From NCBI RefSeq assembly GCF_003122365.1, contig NZ_CP029254.1, forward strand, positions 310,001 to 374,000: a stretch of DNA of 64,000 nucleotides, given 5' to 3'. This stretch comes from Streptomyces spongiicola. GTDB taxonomy: Bacteria; Actinomycetota; Actinomycetes; Streptomycetales; Streptomycetaceae. Within the stretch, counting starts at the first letter, position 1, and every line of letters starts with the position of its first letter. This document shows positions 31,076-38,403 of the stretch, piece by piece. The translations under genes were made by a program, and so were the position numbers. The notes beneath the pieces were generated by a model. That model ran no database searches. It saw only the letters and a program-made list of their open reading frames with translations, and was not told the DNA's origin.

Positions 31076-31513
31076 TCACCCGGTCTTGAGGACCATCAAC
31101 TTCTCCGGGTCGGTGATCGGGGCGAAGCCGGCCTTCCCGTACACCCCGTGCGCGTCGTCCGTGGCGAGCAGGACCCGCCGCAGCCCCAGCGGCGCGAGGC
31201 GGTCGCGCACCGCCGCCGCCAGGGCGGTACCGAGTCCCCTGCCGCGCACGTCCCTGTCGACGTAGACGTCGCACAGCCACGCGAAGGTGGCGTGGTCCGT
31301 CACCACGCGGGCATAGCCGACGAGCCGGCCCGAAGCCCGCTCGTAGGCCCCGAAGCTGAGTGAGCCGGCGATCGCCCGGTCCTGCTGCTCCCGGCTGCGG
31401 CCGAGGGCCCAGTAGGCGTCGGTGGAGAGCCAGTGGTGGATCCGGGCGGGATCGAGGCGGTCCGGGTCACAGGAGATCTCGTAGTCGGCCCAGGTGCCGG
31501 TCGGGTCGCTCAT
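31076..31513 (-). CDS. GNAT family N-acetyltransferase (short type)
   Basis: Compact acetyltransferase of 145 residues. It opens MSDPTGTWADYEISCDPDRLD and shows IHHWLSTDAYWALGRSREQQ, then the acetyl-CoA loop DVYVDRDVRGRGLGTALAAAV and the end HGVYGKAGFAPITDPEKLMV. This arrangement is common in small bacterial GNATs. Substrate unknown. GAAGG lies 7 nt before ATG 31513. It precedes the RHG-less phosphatase-fold gene by 62 nt and may share its transcript. Confidence 0.88.
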   Translation of the reverse strand: MSDPTGTWADYEISCDPDRLDPARIHHWLSTDAYWALGRSREQQDRAIAGSLSFGAYERASGRLVGYARVVTDHATFAWLCDVYVDRDVRGRGLGTALAAAVRDRLAPLGLRRVLLATDDAHGVYGKAGFAPITDPEKLMVLKTG

Positions 31514-31649
31514 GCCCGTACCTTCGCAGCCCCGGGGCCGGTTGTCAGCCGGGTTTCGGGAGCGCCCCGGGACGGCTGCGCCGTTCTCCCGGGTGTGCGC
31601 CTCGCCGCGCTCGGCTTCCACGCGCCGGTGGCCGGGCCGGCGCGCCGCG

Positions 31650-31738
31650 GTACGGACCCGGCGGCGAGCCCTGGCAGAGGTACGGACCCGGCCCGGCGAG
31701 CCCTGGCAGAGGTACGGGACCCGGCCCGGCGAGCCCGG
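31650..31738. repeat. Tandem repeat of about 32 bp
   Basis: GGTACGGACCCGGC plus CGGCGAGCCCTGGCAGA repeats two to three times. It is in the 510-nt gap 31514-32023, which holds no convincing gene. Confidence 0.85.
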
Positions 31739-31877
31739 CGACACGGCCGGCCGCGGCCCCGGCGGAACGCGCCGCGCGACCGTGCCGGCCCGTCGATCGC
31801 CCGCGCGGAGGCCGCCACCGGCCGGCCCGGCCCCCTCGGCATTCCCCGCCCACGGCACGGGACCCGGCCACCGCGCC

Positions 31878-32006
31878 GCACTGCACTGCACCGGGCCGCA
31901 CCACGCCGCGCCGCACTGCACTGCACCGGGCCGCACCACGCCGGGCCGCGCCGCACCGGGCCGCACCACGCCGCACCGCGCCGCACCGCGCCGCACCGCA
32001 CCGGGC
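31878..32006. repeat. Dense array of CCGCACCACGCCG-type repeats
   Basis: Units such as GCACTGCACCGGGCCGCACC and GCCGCACCGC alternate for about 130 nt downstream of the mocR gene. Confidence 0.85.
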
Positions 32007-32023
32007 ATGCGCAGCGGTGGCGG

Positions 32024-33475
32024 TCAGTCCGCGCCGCGGCCCAGCACCTCGTCGCAGGAGGTGCGCAGCCGCCGCACCCCTTCGGTGATCTCGGCCTGTC
32101 CGGCGACCCCGGCGAAACTGAGCCGGAGGTGCCCGGCCGGCGGCTCGGCGCTGAAGTACGGGCGGCCGGGGGCGACGGCGACGCCGGCGCGGAGGGCCGC
32201 GGAGACGAGGGCCGTCTCGTCGGTGCCGTCGGGCAGGCGGACCCAGAGGTGGTTGCCGCCGGCCGGGACGTACGGCAGCGCGAGTTCGGGCAGCCGGAGC
32301 CGCACGGCGGCGGTCATGGCCTCGCGGCGGGCCTTCAACTCGGCGGCGACGGCCCTGAGGTGGCGGCTCCAGGCGGGGGCGCCGACCAGTTCGAGCGCGG
32401 CCTCCTGCAGGGGCCGGGAGACGAAGAAGTTGTCGACCACGTGGATGGCGCGCAGGCGCTCCAGCACGGGTCCGCGTGCGGCGAGGGCGCCCACCCGCAG
32501 GCTCGGGGAGGTGACCTTGGTGAGGGAGCAGACGTGGACGACGACGCCGTCGGGGTCGTCGGCGGCGAGCGTGGGCGGCAGCGGACCGGCGTCGGCGTGG
32601 ACGAGGCGGCGGGCGAAGTCGTCCTCGACGACGAACGCCCCGGCGGCGCGGGCGATCCGCAGCACCTGGACGCGGTGTTCGGGGGCGAGCACGGCCCCGG
32701 TCGGGTTCTGGAAGAGCGGCTGGGCGACGAAGACCCGGGCGCCGGTCGCGTGGAAGGCCGCGGCGAGGAGGTCGGGGCGGACGCCGTGGGCGGGGTCCGC
32801 CGGCACCGGTACGGGTCGCAGCCCCGCGGCCCGGGCGATGGCGAGCATCCCGGGGTAGGTGGGCGATTCCACGAGCACCGGCGCGCCCGGCGGGGCGAGG
32901 GCGCGCAGGGCGGTGGTGAGCGCGGACTGGCCGCCCGCGGTCACCAGTACCTCCGCTGCGGTGAAGCCCGGGCCGATGCCGCGGGCGAACCAGTCGCGGA
33001 GTTCCGGCAGCCCGTCGGCGGGCGGGCGGTTCCAGGCGCCGGGGCGCCGGCCGGCGCGGGCGAGCGCGGCGGCCATCGCCTGCTCGGGCTGGAGCGAGGG
33101 GTGCAGATAGCCGCCGTTGAACTCGATCACGCCCGGCGGGGGCGCGGCGAGCGTGACGAGGACCCCGGAGGCGTCCACGGCGCGCGGAACGGCCTCCGGG
33201 GCGGCGTCGGCGCTGAGCGCGACCTCCTGCCAGGACGTGTCGGCCGCGGCGCCGGGGTCCGTCCTCGGCGGTGCGCGGAAGGCTCCGGCTCCGGGGCGGG
33301 TGACGACGAGCCCCTCCGCGGCGAGCCGGGCCAGGGCGCGGGAGACGGTGACGGGGGAGACCCGGTGCCGCTCGATCAGCGTCCGGCTCGATGGCAGCTT
33401 CTCACCGGGCGAGTAGCGCTTGAACTCCTCGCGCAGGAATTCCGCCAGTTCACCGACACTGCTACTCTCATGCAT
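32024..33475 (-). CDS. MocR-type regulator (GntR helix-turn-helix fused to aminotransferase domain)
   Basis: The 483-residue protein joins a GntR winged helix (residues about 6-68: VGELAEFLREEFKRYSPGEKLPSSRTLIERHRVSPVTVSRALARLAAEGLV) to a class I aminotransferase fold. The PLP lysine region is VHVCSLTKVTSPSLRVGALAA, with FQNPTGAVL and VVEDDFARRLV earlier. MocR proteins sense PLP or an amino compound and often control a neighbour. Here the divergent DMT exporter starts in the same CATG, so it is the likely target. ATG 33475 looks leaderless, with TATTCT 8 nt upstream, and a perfect 25-nt inverted repeat covers its -35 region. Confidence 0.93.
   Translation of the reverse strand: MHESSSVGELAEFLREEFKRYSPGEKLPSSRTLIERHRVSPVTVSRALARLAAEGLVVTRPGAGAFRAPPRTDPGAAADTSWQEVALSADAAPEAVPRAVDASGVLVTLAAPPPGVIEFNGGYLHPSLQPEQAMAAALARAGRRPGAWNRPPADGLPELRDWFARGIGPGFTAAEVLVTAGGQSALTTALRALAPPGAPVLVESPTYPGMLAIARAAGLRPVPVPADPAHGVRPDLLAAAFHATGARVFVAQPLFQNPTGAVLAPEHRVQVLRIARAAGAFVVEDDFARRLVHADAGPLPPTLAADDPDGVVVHVCSLTKVTSPSLRVGALAARGPVLERLRAIHVVDNFFVSRPLQEAALELVGAPAWSRHLRAVAAELKARREAMTAAVRLRLPELALPYVPAGGNHLWVRLPDGTDETALVSAALRAGVAVAPGRPYFSAEPPAGHLRLSFAGVAGQAEITEGVRRLRTSCDEVLGRGAD
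33463..33468 (+). promoter_or_regulatory. -10 box for the DMT gene (leaderless)
   Basis: TACTCT ends 5 nt before the A of ATG 33474, so transcription would start at or near the start codon. Confidence 0.5.
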
Positions 33476-34460
33476 GAGAACCAAGAATAGCGCTATCGAC
33501 CCGGGGTCGATAGCGGCCGCCGATGCCGACGACTGCGGGGCCGAGGAGCAGACCAGGGCCCCGCGGGCCGATGCCGCGGCCCCGGCGGTCCGGACCGGGT
33601 CCCGGCAGGGCACCCTGCTCGCGTCGCTCGGCGTCGTCGCCTTCTCCCTCACCTTCCCGTCCACCGTCTGGGGGCTGGAGTCGTTCGGGCCCTGGTCGCT
33701 GGTCGCCGTGCGCAGCGTCCTCGCGGCGGTGATCGCGGGAGGGTTCCTGCTCGTCCTGCGGGTACCGCTGCCCGAGCGGCGGCACCTGGGCCCGCTGCTC
33801 GTGGTCGCGGGCGGGGTGGTGGTCGGATTCCCGCTGCTGACGACCCTCGCGCTGCGGACGTCGACCGCTTCGCACGCCGCGGTGGTCGTCGGTCTGCTGC
33901 CGTTGACCACCGCCGCCTTCGCCGCGGTGCGCACCGGCCGGCGGCCGTCCCGGACGTTCTGGGCGGCGGCGCTCGCCGGCGCGGCGGTCGTGCTGGGGTT
34001 CACCCTGGGCCGGAACGGCGGTGCCCCGTCGGCGGGGGACCTGTACCTGTTCGCTGCGCTGCTGGTCTGCGCCGCCGGCTACACCGAGGGCGGCCGGCTG
34101 GCCGGGCTGATGCCCGGCTGGCAGGTGATCGGCTGGGCCCTGGTCCTGTGCCTGCCGCTCGCCGCCACCGGAGCGGTGTTCGCCCTGATGGCCGAACCGG
34201 TGCTGCCGAGTGTGCGGGGGGTGGCCGGGCTGCTCTGGGTGGCCGCCGGATCGACCTTCTTCGGGCTCTACGTCTGGTACCGCGGGATGGCGGCGATCGG
34301 CATCGCCAGGGCCAGCCAGCTGCAACTGGCCCAGCCGCTGCTCACCCTGCTCTGGTCGGTGCTGCTGCTCGCGGAGCCCCTCTCCCCCGCCGCTCCCGCG
34401 GCCGCCGCGGCCGTCCTCGTCTGCATCGCCGTCACCCAGCGGGCGAGCACCCGGGGGTGA
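33474..34460 (+). CDS. DMT superfamily (EamA-type) transporter
   Basis: The 328-residue protein has an unusual polar N-terminus of about 45 residues and then about ten hydrophobic helices in two EamA halves (for example PSTVWGLESFGPWSLVAVRSVLAA and the repeat-end GIARASQLQLAQPLLTLLWSVLLLAEPL). It should export metabolites such as amino acids. The polar tail is encoded partly by the 25-nt inverted repeat, so that DNA serves both as code and probable operator. A downstream start is possible but no ribosome-binding site supports one. Expression probably responds to MocR. Confidence 0.88.
   Translation: MRTKNSAIDPGSIAAADADDCGAEEQTRAPRADAAAPAVRTGSRQGTLLASLGVVAFSLTFPSTVWGLESFGPWSLVAVRSVLAAVIAGGFLLVLRVPLPERRHLGPLLVVAGGVVVGFPLLTTLALRTSTASHAAVVVGLLPLTTAAFAAVRTGRRPSRTFWAAALAGAAVVLGFTLGRNGGAPSAGDLYLFAALLVCAAGYTEGGRLAGLMPGWQVIGWALVLCLPLAATGAVFALMAEPVLPSVRGVAGLLWVAAGSTFFGLYVWYRGMAAIGIARASQLQLAQPLLTLLWSVLLLAEPLSPAAPAAAAAVLVCIAVTQRASTRG
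33484..33489 (-). promoter_or_regulatory. -10 box for mocR (leaderless)
   Basis: TATTCT on the minus strand, 8 nt from the A of ATG 33475. It lies inside the DMT reading frame. Confidence 0.5.
33491..33515. promoter_or_regulatory. Perfect 25-nt inverted repeat, probable MocR operator
   Basis: CGCTATCGACCC, a single G, then the exact complement. It covers codons 6-14 of the DMT gene and the -35 region of mocR. Confidence 0.75.
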
Positions 34461-34490
34461 CACGGGTCACGTATCGGCACGTACACTCTG

Positions 34491-34574
34491 ATTGACTCCG
34501 ATTGACCCCGATCAGCTCGGATTGACTTCGATCGGCTCGGATTGACTCGGATCAGCTCGGATCGGCTCGGATCA
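34491..34574. repeat. Tandem decamers upstream of the DUF1918 gene
   Basis: Eight or more 10-bp units alternate between ATTGACTCGG and ATCAGCTCGG types. Several carry TTGAC, which resembles a -35 hexamer. Confidence 0.9.
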
Positions 34575-34605
34575 CCGTCAACCCCCTTCAAGGAGGTCAG
34601 GCACG

Positions 34606-34800
34606 ATGGAAGCGAGTGTGGGAGACAAGCTGCTCGTGCACGGCCGCGTCGTCGGCCAGCACGACCGGACGGCCGAGGTCGTCGAAGTACTCGGGGACAA
34701 GGGCAGCCCGCCCTACCGCGTCCGCTTCGAGGACGACGGCCACGAGTGCCTGATGTCCCCCGGCCCCGACTGCGTCGTACGCCACCGCCGGGAGTCCTGA
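34606..34800 (+). CDS. DUF1918 family small protein
   Basis: The 64-residue protein matches the DUF1918 pattern: VGDKLLVHGRVVGQHDRTAEVVEV, then PPYRVRFEDDGHECLMSPGPDCVV. These are small SH3-like beta proteins found mostly in actinobacteria, function unknown. It has a near-perfect ribosome-binding site (AAGGAGGT, 8 nt before the ATG), implying high expression. Its upstream region is a decamer repeat array. Confidence 0.93.
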   Translation: MEASVGDKLLVHGRVVGQHDRTAEVVEVLGDKGSPPYRVRFEDDGHECLMSPGPDCVVRHRRES

Positions 34801-34809
34801 GCCGGAGGA

Positions 34810-36060
34810 TCAGCGCGGCGGCCGGGCCCGGGTCGGGTAGTGGTCGGCCACCACCCTGGCCATGGCACCGATCCGGTCCGCGACGACTTCCCTCGCGGCG
34901 AAGAAGCAGTGGCCGCGCACCTCCGGGTGGCGGCGGGCCAGGGTCAGATGACGGGACGGTTCGGCCGGGTCCTGCCAGGGGGCGGGCTGTGCGGGGTCAC
35001 CGGCCTTGTAGAGCGCCTCGCCGATGAACAGGTCCACGCCGGTGCCCCGGGCCACCCCGGCCCACCAGGGCACCAGCTTCGCGTAGTCGGCGGCGCTGAA
35101 CCCGATGTTCCAGTACAGCTGCGGGATCACATAGTCGATCCAGCCCTGGCGGACCCACTTCCGGGTGTCGGCGTGCAGGTCGTCGTACGTTTCCACACCC
35201 GCTCGCGTGGCGGAGCCGAGCGGGTCGGTGGAGGAGTTCCGCCAGACCCCGAACGGGCTGATGCCGAAACGGATCCCGGGGTCGATGCGCTTGACGCGCG
35301 CGGCGGTCTCCCGCACCAGCAGATCGATGTTGTGGCGCCGCCACGCGGCCCTGTCCGCGAACCCTCCGCCGTACCTGCGGTACGTCGCGTCGTCGCCGAA
35401 GTCCTCACCGGCCACCGGATAGGGGTAGAAGTAGTCGTCCCAGTGGACGGCGTCGACCGGGTAGCGTGCGACCGCGTCCAGCATCGCGTCCTGCACGAAG
35501 GCCCTGACCTCGGGCAGACCGGGGTTGTAGTACAGCTTTCCACCGTACGGAAGCACCCATTCGGGGTGCTGGCGCGCCGGATGGTCGGCGACCAGGCGGC
35601 TCGGGTCGGTGTGGCCGGCGACACGGTACGGATTGAACCAGGCGTGCAGCTCCAGCCCGCGCGCATGGGCCTCCGCCACGGCGGTGCCCAGCGGGTCCCA
35701 GCCCGGATGCCGCCCCTGCACACCCGTCAGATACGCGGACCACGGCTCGTACGGGGACGGCCACAGCGCGTCGGCGGTCGGCCGCACCTGGAGGATCACG
35801 GTGTTCAGCCTGCGGTCCACGGCGCGGTCGAGGTACGCCAGCAGCTCGGCGCGCTGCCCGGCCGCGGTCAGTCCCGGCCGGGAGGGCCAGTCCCGGTTGG
35901 CGACGGTGGCCAGCCACATCCCGCGGAACTCCTCGGGGCAGCTCCGCCGGCGGCCGCGGGCGGGGGAGGCCGACGCCTCCCCCGCCGTGCCCAGCGCGGC
36001 GAGCGCGCCGGCAGCCGTGACGAACCCGCGCCGGGTGATCTGCCTCGTGTGCCGGGTCAT
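34810..36060 (-). CDS. Tat-exported GHL10 family glycoside hydrolase
   Basis: Secreted protein of 416 residues. A twin-arginine signal (ITRRGFVTAAGALAALGTAGEASA) precedes a GHL10-type (DUF187) TIM barrel: EEFRGMWLATVANRDWPS, LNTVILQVRPTADALWPS, GLELHAWFNPYRV, VDAVHWDDYFYPYP and IDYVIPQLYWN. Acidic residues in the HWDDYFYP segment fit a catalytic site. It probably acts on a cell-wall or extracellular polysaccharide; the substrate is not known. GGAGG lies 8 nt before ATG 36060. It is convergent with the DUF1918 gene and divergent from the dehydrogenase gene. Confidence 0.9.
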   Translation of the reverse strand: MTRHTRQITRRGFVTAAGALAALGTAGEASASPARGRRRSCPEEFRGMWLATVANRDWPSRPGLTAAGQRAELLAYLDRAVDRRLNTVILQVRPTADALWPSPYEPWSAYLTGVQGRHPGWDPLGTAVAEAHARGLELHAWFNPYRVAGHTDPSRLVADHPARQHPEWVLPYGGKLYYNPGLPEVRAFVQDAMLDAVARYPVDAVHWDDYFYPYPVAGEDFGDDATYRRYGGGFADRAAWRRHNIDLLVRETAARVKRIDPGIRFGISPFGVWRNSSTDPLGSATRAGVETYDDLHADTRKWVRQGWIDYVIPQLYWNIGFSAADYAKLVPWWAGVARGTGVDLFIGEALYKAGDPAQPAPWQDPAEPSRHLTLARRHPEVRGHCFFAAREVVADRIGAMARVVADHYPTRARPPR

Positions 36061-36227
36061 GTACCGAGCCTCCGCAACCGCCGTGCGCCGCGCTCTCGCG
36101 GTCGTCAGCGCACAGCATGCCCGCCCCGGGCACCCGCGCACACGCACCGGCGGAGTAACGTCGTGGCGTCGAGGCGGGCGCCGGAACCATACGGCCCTGC
36201 CGCACCGAGATCAGCGAAAGGCACGAT

Positions 36228-37100
36228 GTGACCGACACTGTGGCCGGCGTATCCCGCGTCGGAGTGGTGGGCTGTGGCCAGATGGGCGCCGGCATCGCGG
36301 AGGTGTGCGCCCGCAGCGGACTCGAGGTCAGGGTCGCCGAGACCACCGGCGAGGCTCTGGAGATCGGCCGCACGCGGCTCTGCAACTCGCTTGCGAAGGC
36401 CGCCGAGCGCGGCAAGATCAGCGAGGAGGAGCACCAGGCGACGCTGGAGCGGCTGAGCTTCACCACCGATCTCGGGGAGTTCGCCGACCGCGACCTCGTG
36501 ATCGAGGCGGTCGTGGAGAACGAGCAGGTCAAGAGTGAGATCTTCCAGGTGCTGGACCAGGTGGTGACCGGCCGGGACGCCATCCTCGCCTCCAACACCT
36601 CCTCCATCCCGCTGGTGAAGCTGGCCGTCGCGACCTCCCGGCCCGACCAGGTGGTCGGCATCCACTTCTTCAACCCGGCACCGGTGCAGCGGCTCGTCGA
36701 GCTGATCCCCGCGCTGACCACGTCGGAGGAGACGATCAAGCGCTCCGAGGCCGTGGTCGAGCAGGTGCTGGGCAAGCACGCCATCCGCGCCCAGGACCGC
36801 TCGGGCTTCGTGGTGAACGCGCTGCTCATCCCTTATCTGCTCTCGGCGATCCGGATGTTCGAGTCGGGGATCGCCAGCCGCGAGGACATCGACAACGGCA
36901 TGGAACTCGGCTGCGCCCACCCGATGGGCCCGCTGAAGCTCTCGGACCTGATCGGCCTGGACACGGTCGCATCGGTGGCCGACTCCATGTACGCCGAGTT
37001 CAAGGAGCCGCTCTACGCGGCTCCGCCACTGCTGCAGCGGATGGTGGACGCGGGGCGGCTGGGCCGCAAGACGGGCTCGGGCTTCTACCCGTACTCCTGA
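36228..37100 (+). CDS. 3-hydroxybutyryl-CoA dehydrogenase
   Basis: The 290-residue enzyme is a complete 3-hydroxyacyl-CoA dehydrogenase. The NAD-binding motif VGVVGCGQMGAGIAEVCA (about 9-26) and FADRDLVIEAVVEN lead to the catalytic region SNTSSIPLVKLA, VGIHFFNPAPVQRLVELI (catalytic His) and the C-terminal dimer domain with GFVVNALLIPYL and CAHPMGPLKLSDLIGLD. It interconverts acetoacetyl-CoA and 3-hydroxybutyryl-CoA. GTG 36228 has AAAGG at 6 nt. It appears monocistronic. Confidence 0.95.
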   Translation: MTDTVAGVSRVGVVGCGQMGAGIAEVCARSGLEVRVAETTGEALEIGRTRLCNSLAKAAERGKISEEEHQATLERLSFTTDLGEFADRDLVIEAVVENEQVKSEIFQVLDQVVTGRDAILASNTSSIPLVKLAVATSRPDQVVGIHFFNPAPVQRLVELIPALTTSEETIKRSEAVVEQVLGKHAIRAQDRSGFVVNALLIPYLLSAIRMFESGIASREDIDNGMELGCAHPMGPLKLSDLIGLDTVASVADSMYAEFKEPLYAAPPLLQRMVDAGRLGRKTGSGFYPYS

Positions 37101-37253
37101 GCACGCCTCGCCCGTCCGGCCGTCACCGTCCCCGCGGCGCACGGCCCACCGCGGTGCACCGCGTAGCAGGCGCCGGGCCGGGCACCGGGCAGAACGCGTC
37201 ACACGGCACGGTCCACCGGGCAGCAAGCACCGTGCAGAACGCATCACACAGTA

Positions 37254-37304
37254 CGGCGCACCACGCGGCACGGCGCACCACGCGGCACGGCGCACCACGC
37301 GGCA
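37254..37304. repeat. Tandem 17-bp repeat
   Basis: CGGCGCACCACGCGGCA occurs three times. Looser CACGG/CAGAACGC repeats lie just before it (37180-37250). Together with the inverted repeat at 37333 they fill the 367-nt gap 37101-37467. Confidence 0.9.
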
Positions 37305-37332
37305 CGGCCCGCCGCGGACGACGCGCACGGGT

Positions 37333-37350
37333 GCTTCACACGGGGTGTGA
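37333..37350. promoter_or_regulatory. Operator-like repeat, copy 1
   Basis: GCTTCACACGGGGTGTGA contains the dyad TCACAC-GGG-GTGTGA. It matches the sequence at 39788 in 17 of 18 positions. It lies 118 nt before the small membrane protein gene. Confidence 0.6.
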
Positions 37351-37467
37351 GGAGCGTGTCCGCATATGCCGTGCGCACACGCTCCCCTGCTCCCACCAGG
37401 AAGTGTTGACTCGGGATCGCTCGGCCGAGGGACCACCGGACGACCATTCCCGAACAGGAGCTGACAG

Positions 37468-37725
37468 GTGACCACCGACTCCGATCACTTAGCCGCCGTC
37501 GAGGAGTTCGCCGAGCTGCGCCGCTCCCTCGACGTCGGCCTCGCCCGAATCGACGGGCGCCTCGCCCTGCTGGCCCAGCGGCACGACCGGATCGACCGGG
37601 ACCTGGACGATCTGGCCGCCCGCGTGGTGGCGCTGGAGCACGGCAGATGGCCCCTGCCCGCGGTGGCCGCACTCACGGCGATGGGCGCACTGGCGGTGGC
37701 GGTCTGGCAGGCGGTCGGGGGCTGA
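37468..37725 (+). CDS. Small coiled-coil protein with C-terminal membrane helix
   Basis: The 85-residue protein has a charged helical stretch of heptad-like spacing (AAVEEFAELRRSLDVGLARIDGRLALLAQRHDRIDRDLDDLAARVVALE), then one hydrophobic segment (LPAVAALTAMGALAVAVWQAV) at the C-terminus. This is the shape of tail-anchored or phage-holin-like coiled-coil proteins; I assign no function. GTG 37468 has GGAG at 7 nt. The upstream repeat shared with the NsdA-like gene suggests common control. Confidence 0.8.
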   Translation: MTTDSDHLAAVEEFAELRRSLDVGLARIDGRLALLAQRHDRIDRDLDDLAARVVALEHGRWPLPAVAALTAMGALAVAVWQAVGG

Positions 37726-37786
37726 GGGCCGTCCCGCCTTCCGGCCGGGCGCCGCCGCACACGACGGCCCCCGGCCCGCCCCGGGT

Positions 37787-38317
37787 TCACCCCAGGCGCA
37801 GATGGTGCAGCATCAGCAGCCCGGCCGCCGTGTTGGCGGCCGGGACCTCGCCCCGGGCGATCATGTCGGGGACCAGCTTCAGCGGTATCCACTCACGGCG
37901 CGAGGACTCGAAGCCGTCCACGGGAGGGCCGGTATAGGTGGCGCCCTCCGACCAGTAGAGATGGTGCCGCGCGTCGGTGAGCCCGTTCGACGGTTCCACG
38001 GTCAGCAGATGCCGCAGCGGTCCGGGACGCCAGCCGGTCTCCTCCTCCATCTCCCGCGCCGCGGCGAACGCGACGTCCTCGCCGTCCTCCACGACGCCCG
38101 CGGCGAGTTCCCAGCCCCAGCTGTCGGTGATGAACCGGTGCCGCCACAGCATCAGCACCTCGTTGGCCCCGTTGACGGCGGTCGCGACGGCGACCGGGCG
38201 GAGCCGGATCAGGAAGTGGTCGAGATGCCGGCCGTCCGGCAGCTCGACATCCGCCAGATTGACCCTGAACCAGCGGTTCTCATAGACGGTCTGCTCACTC
38301 AGTTTCGTCCACTGCAA
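37787..38317 (-). CDS. NUDIX hydrolase
   Basis: The 176-residue protein carries a complete Nudix box, GVVEDGEDVAFAAAREMEEETGW (G-x5-E-x7-R-E-x2-E-E-x-G-W), which binds the metal that cleaves a nucleoside diphosphate derivative. Flanking sequence (RWFRVNLADVELPDGRHLDHFLIRL before, PLRHLLTVEPSNGLTDARHHLYW after) resembles ADP-ribose pyrophosphatases, so ADP-ribose or a similar NDP-sugar is the likely substrate. TTG 38317 is chosen because AGGTGG lies 7 nt upstream; a GTG further up lacks a site. It follows the NsdA-like regulator gene by 86 nt on the same strand. Confidence 0.9.
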   Translation of the reverse strand: MQWTKLSEQTVYENRWFRVNLADVELPDGRHLDHFLIRLRPVAVATAVNGANEVLMLWRHRFITDSWGWELAAGVVEDGEDVAFAAAREMEEETGWRPGPLRHLLTVEPSNGLTDARHHLYWSEGATYTGPPVDGFESSRREWIPLKLVPDMIARGEVPAANTAAGLLMLHHLRLG

Positions 38318-38403
38318 GGTTCTGCCACCTTCCGGCACGTAGGTGGCAATATCGCAGCAGTAGCTCGGACCGAGGGGAACGCCCGCAGAGGGCACGGGAG
38401 AAC

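Noticed and set aside
31510..32001. Repeat-encoded proteins in the CCGCACC array
   Set aside because: All six frames are open because of composition; none has a ribosome-binding site or plausible protein.
37254..37304. CRISPR-like array
   Set aside because: The repeats are directly tandem with no spacers, and no cas genes are present.
37123..37305. Cys/Arg-rich small protein frames in the 17-bp repeat region
   Set aside because: The reading frames come from the tandem repeat itself and lack start signals.
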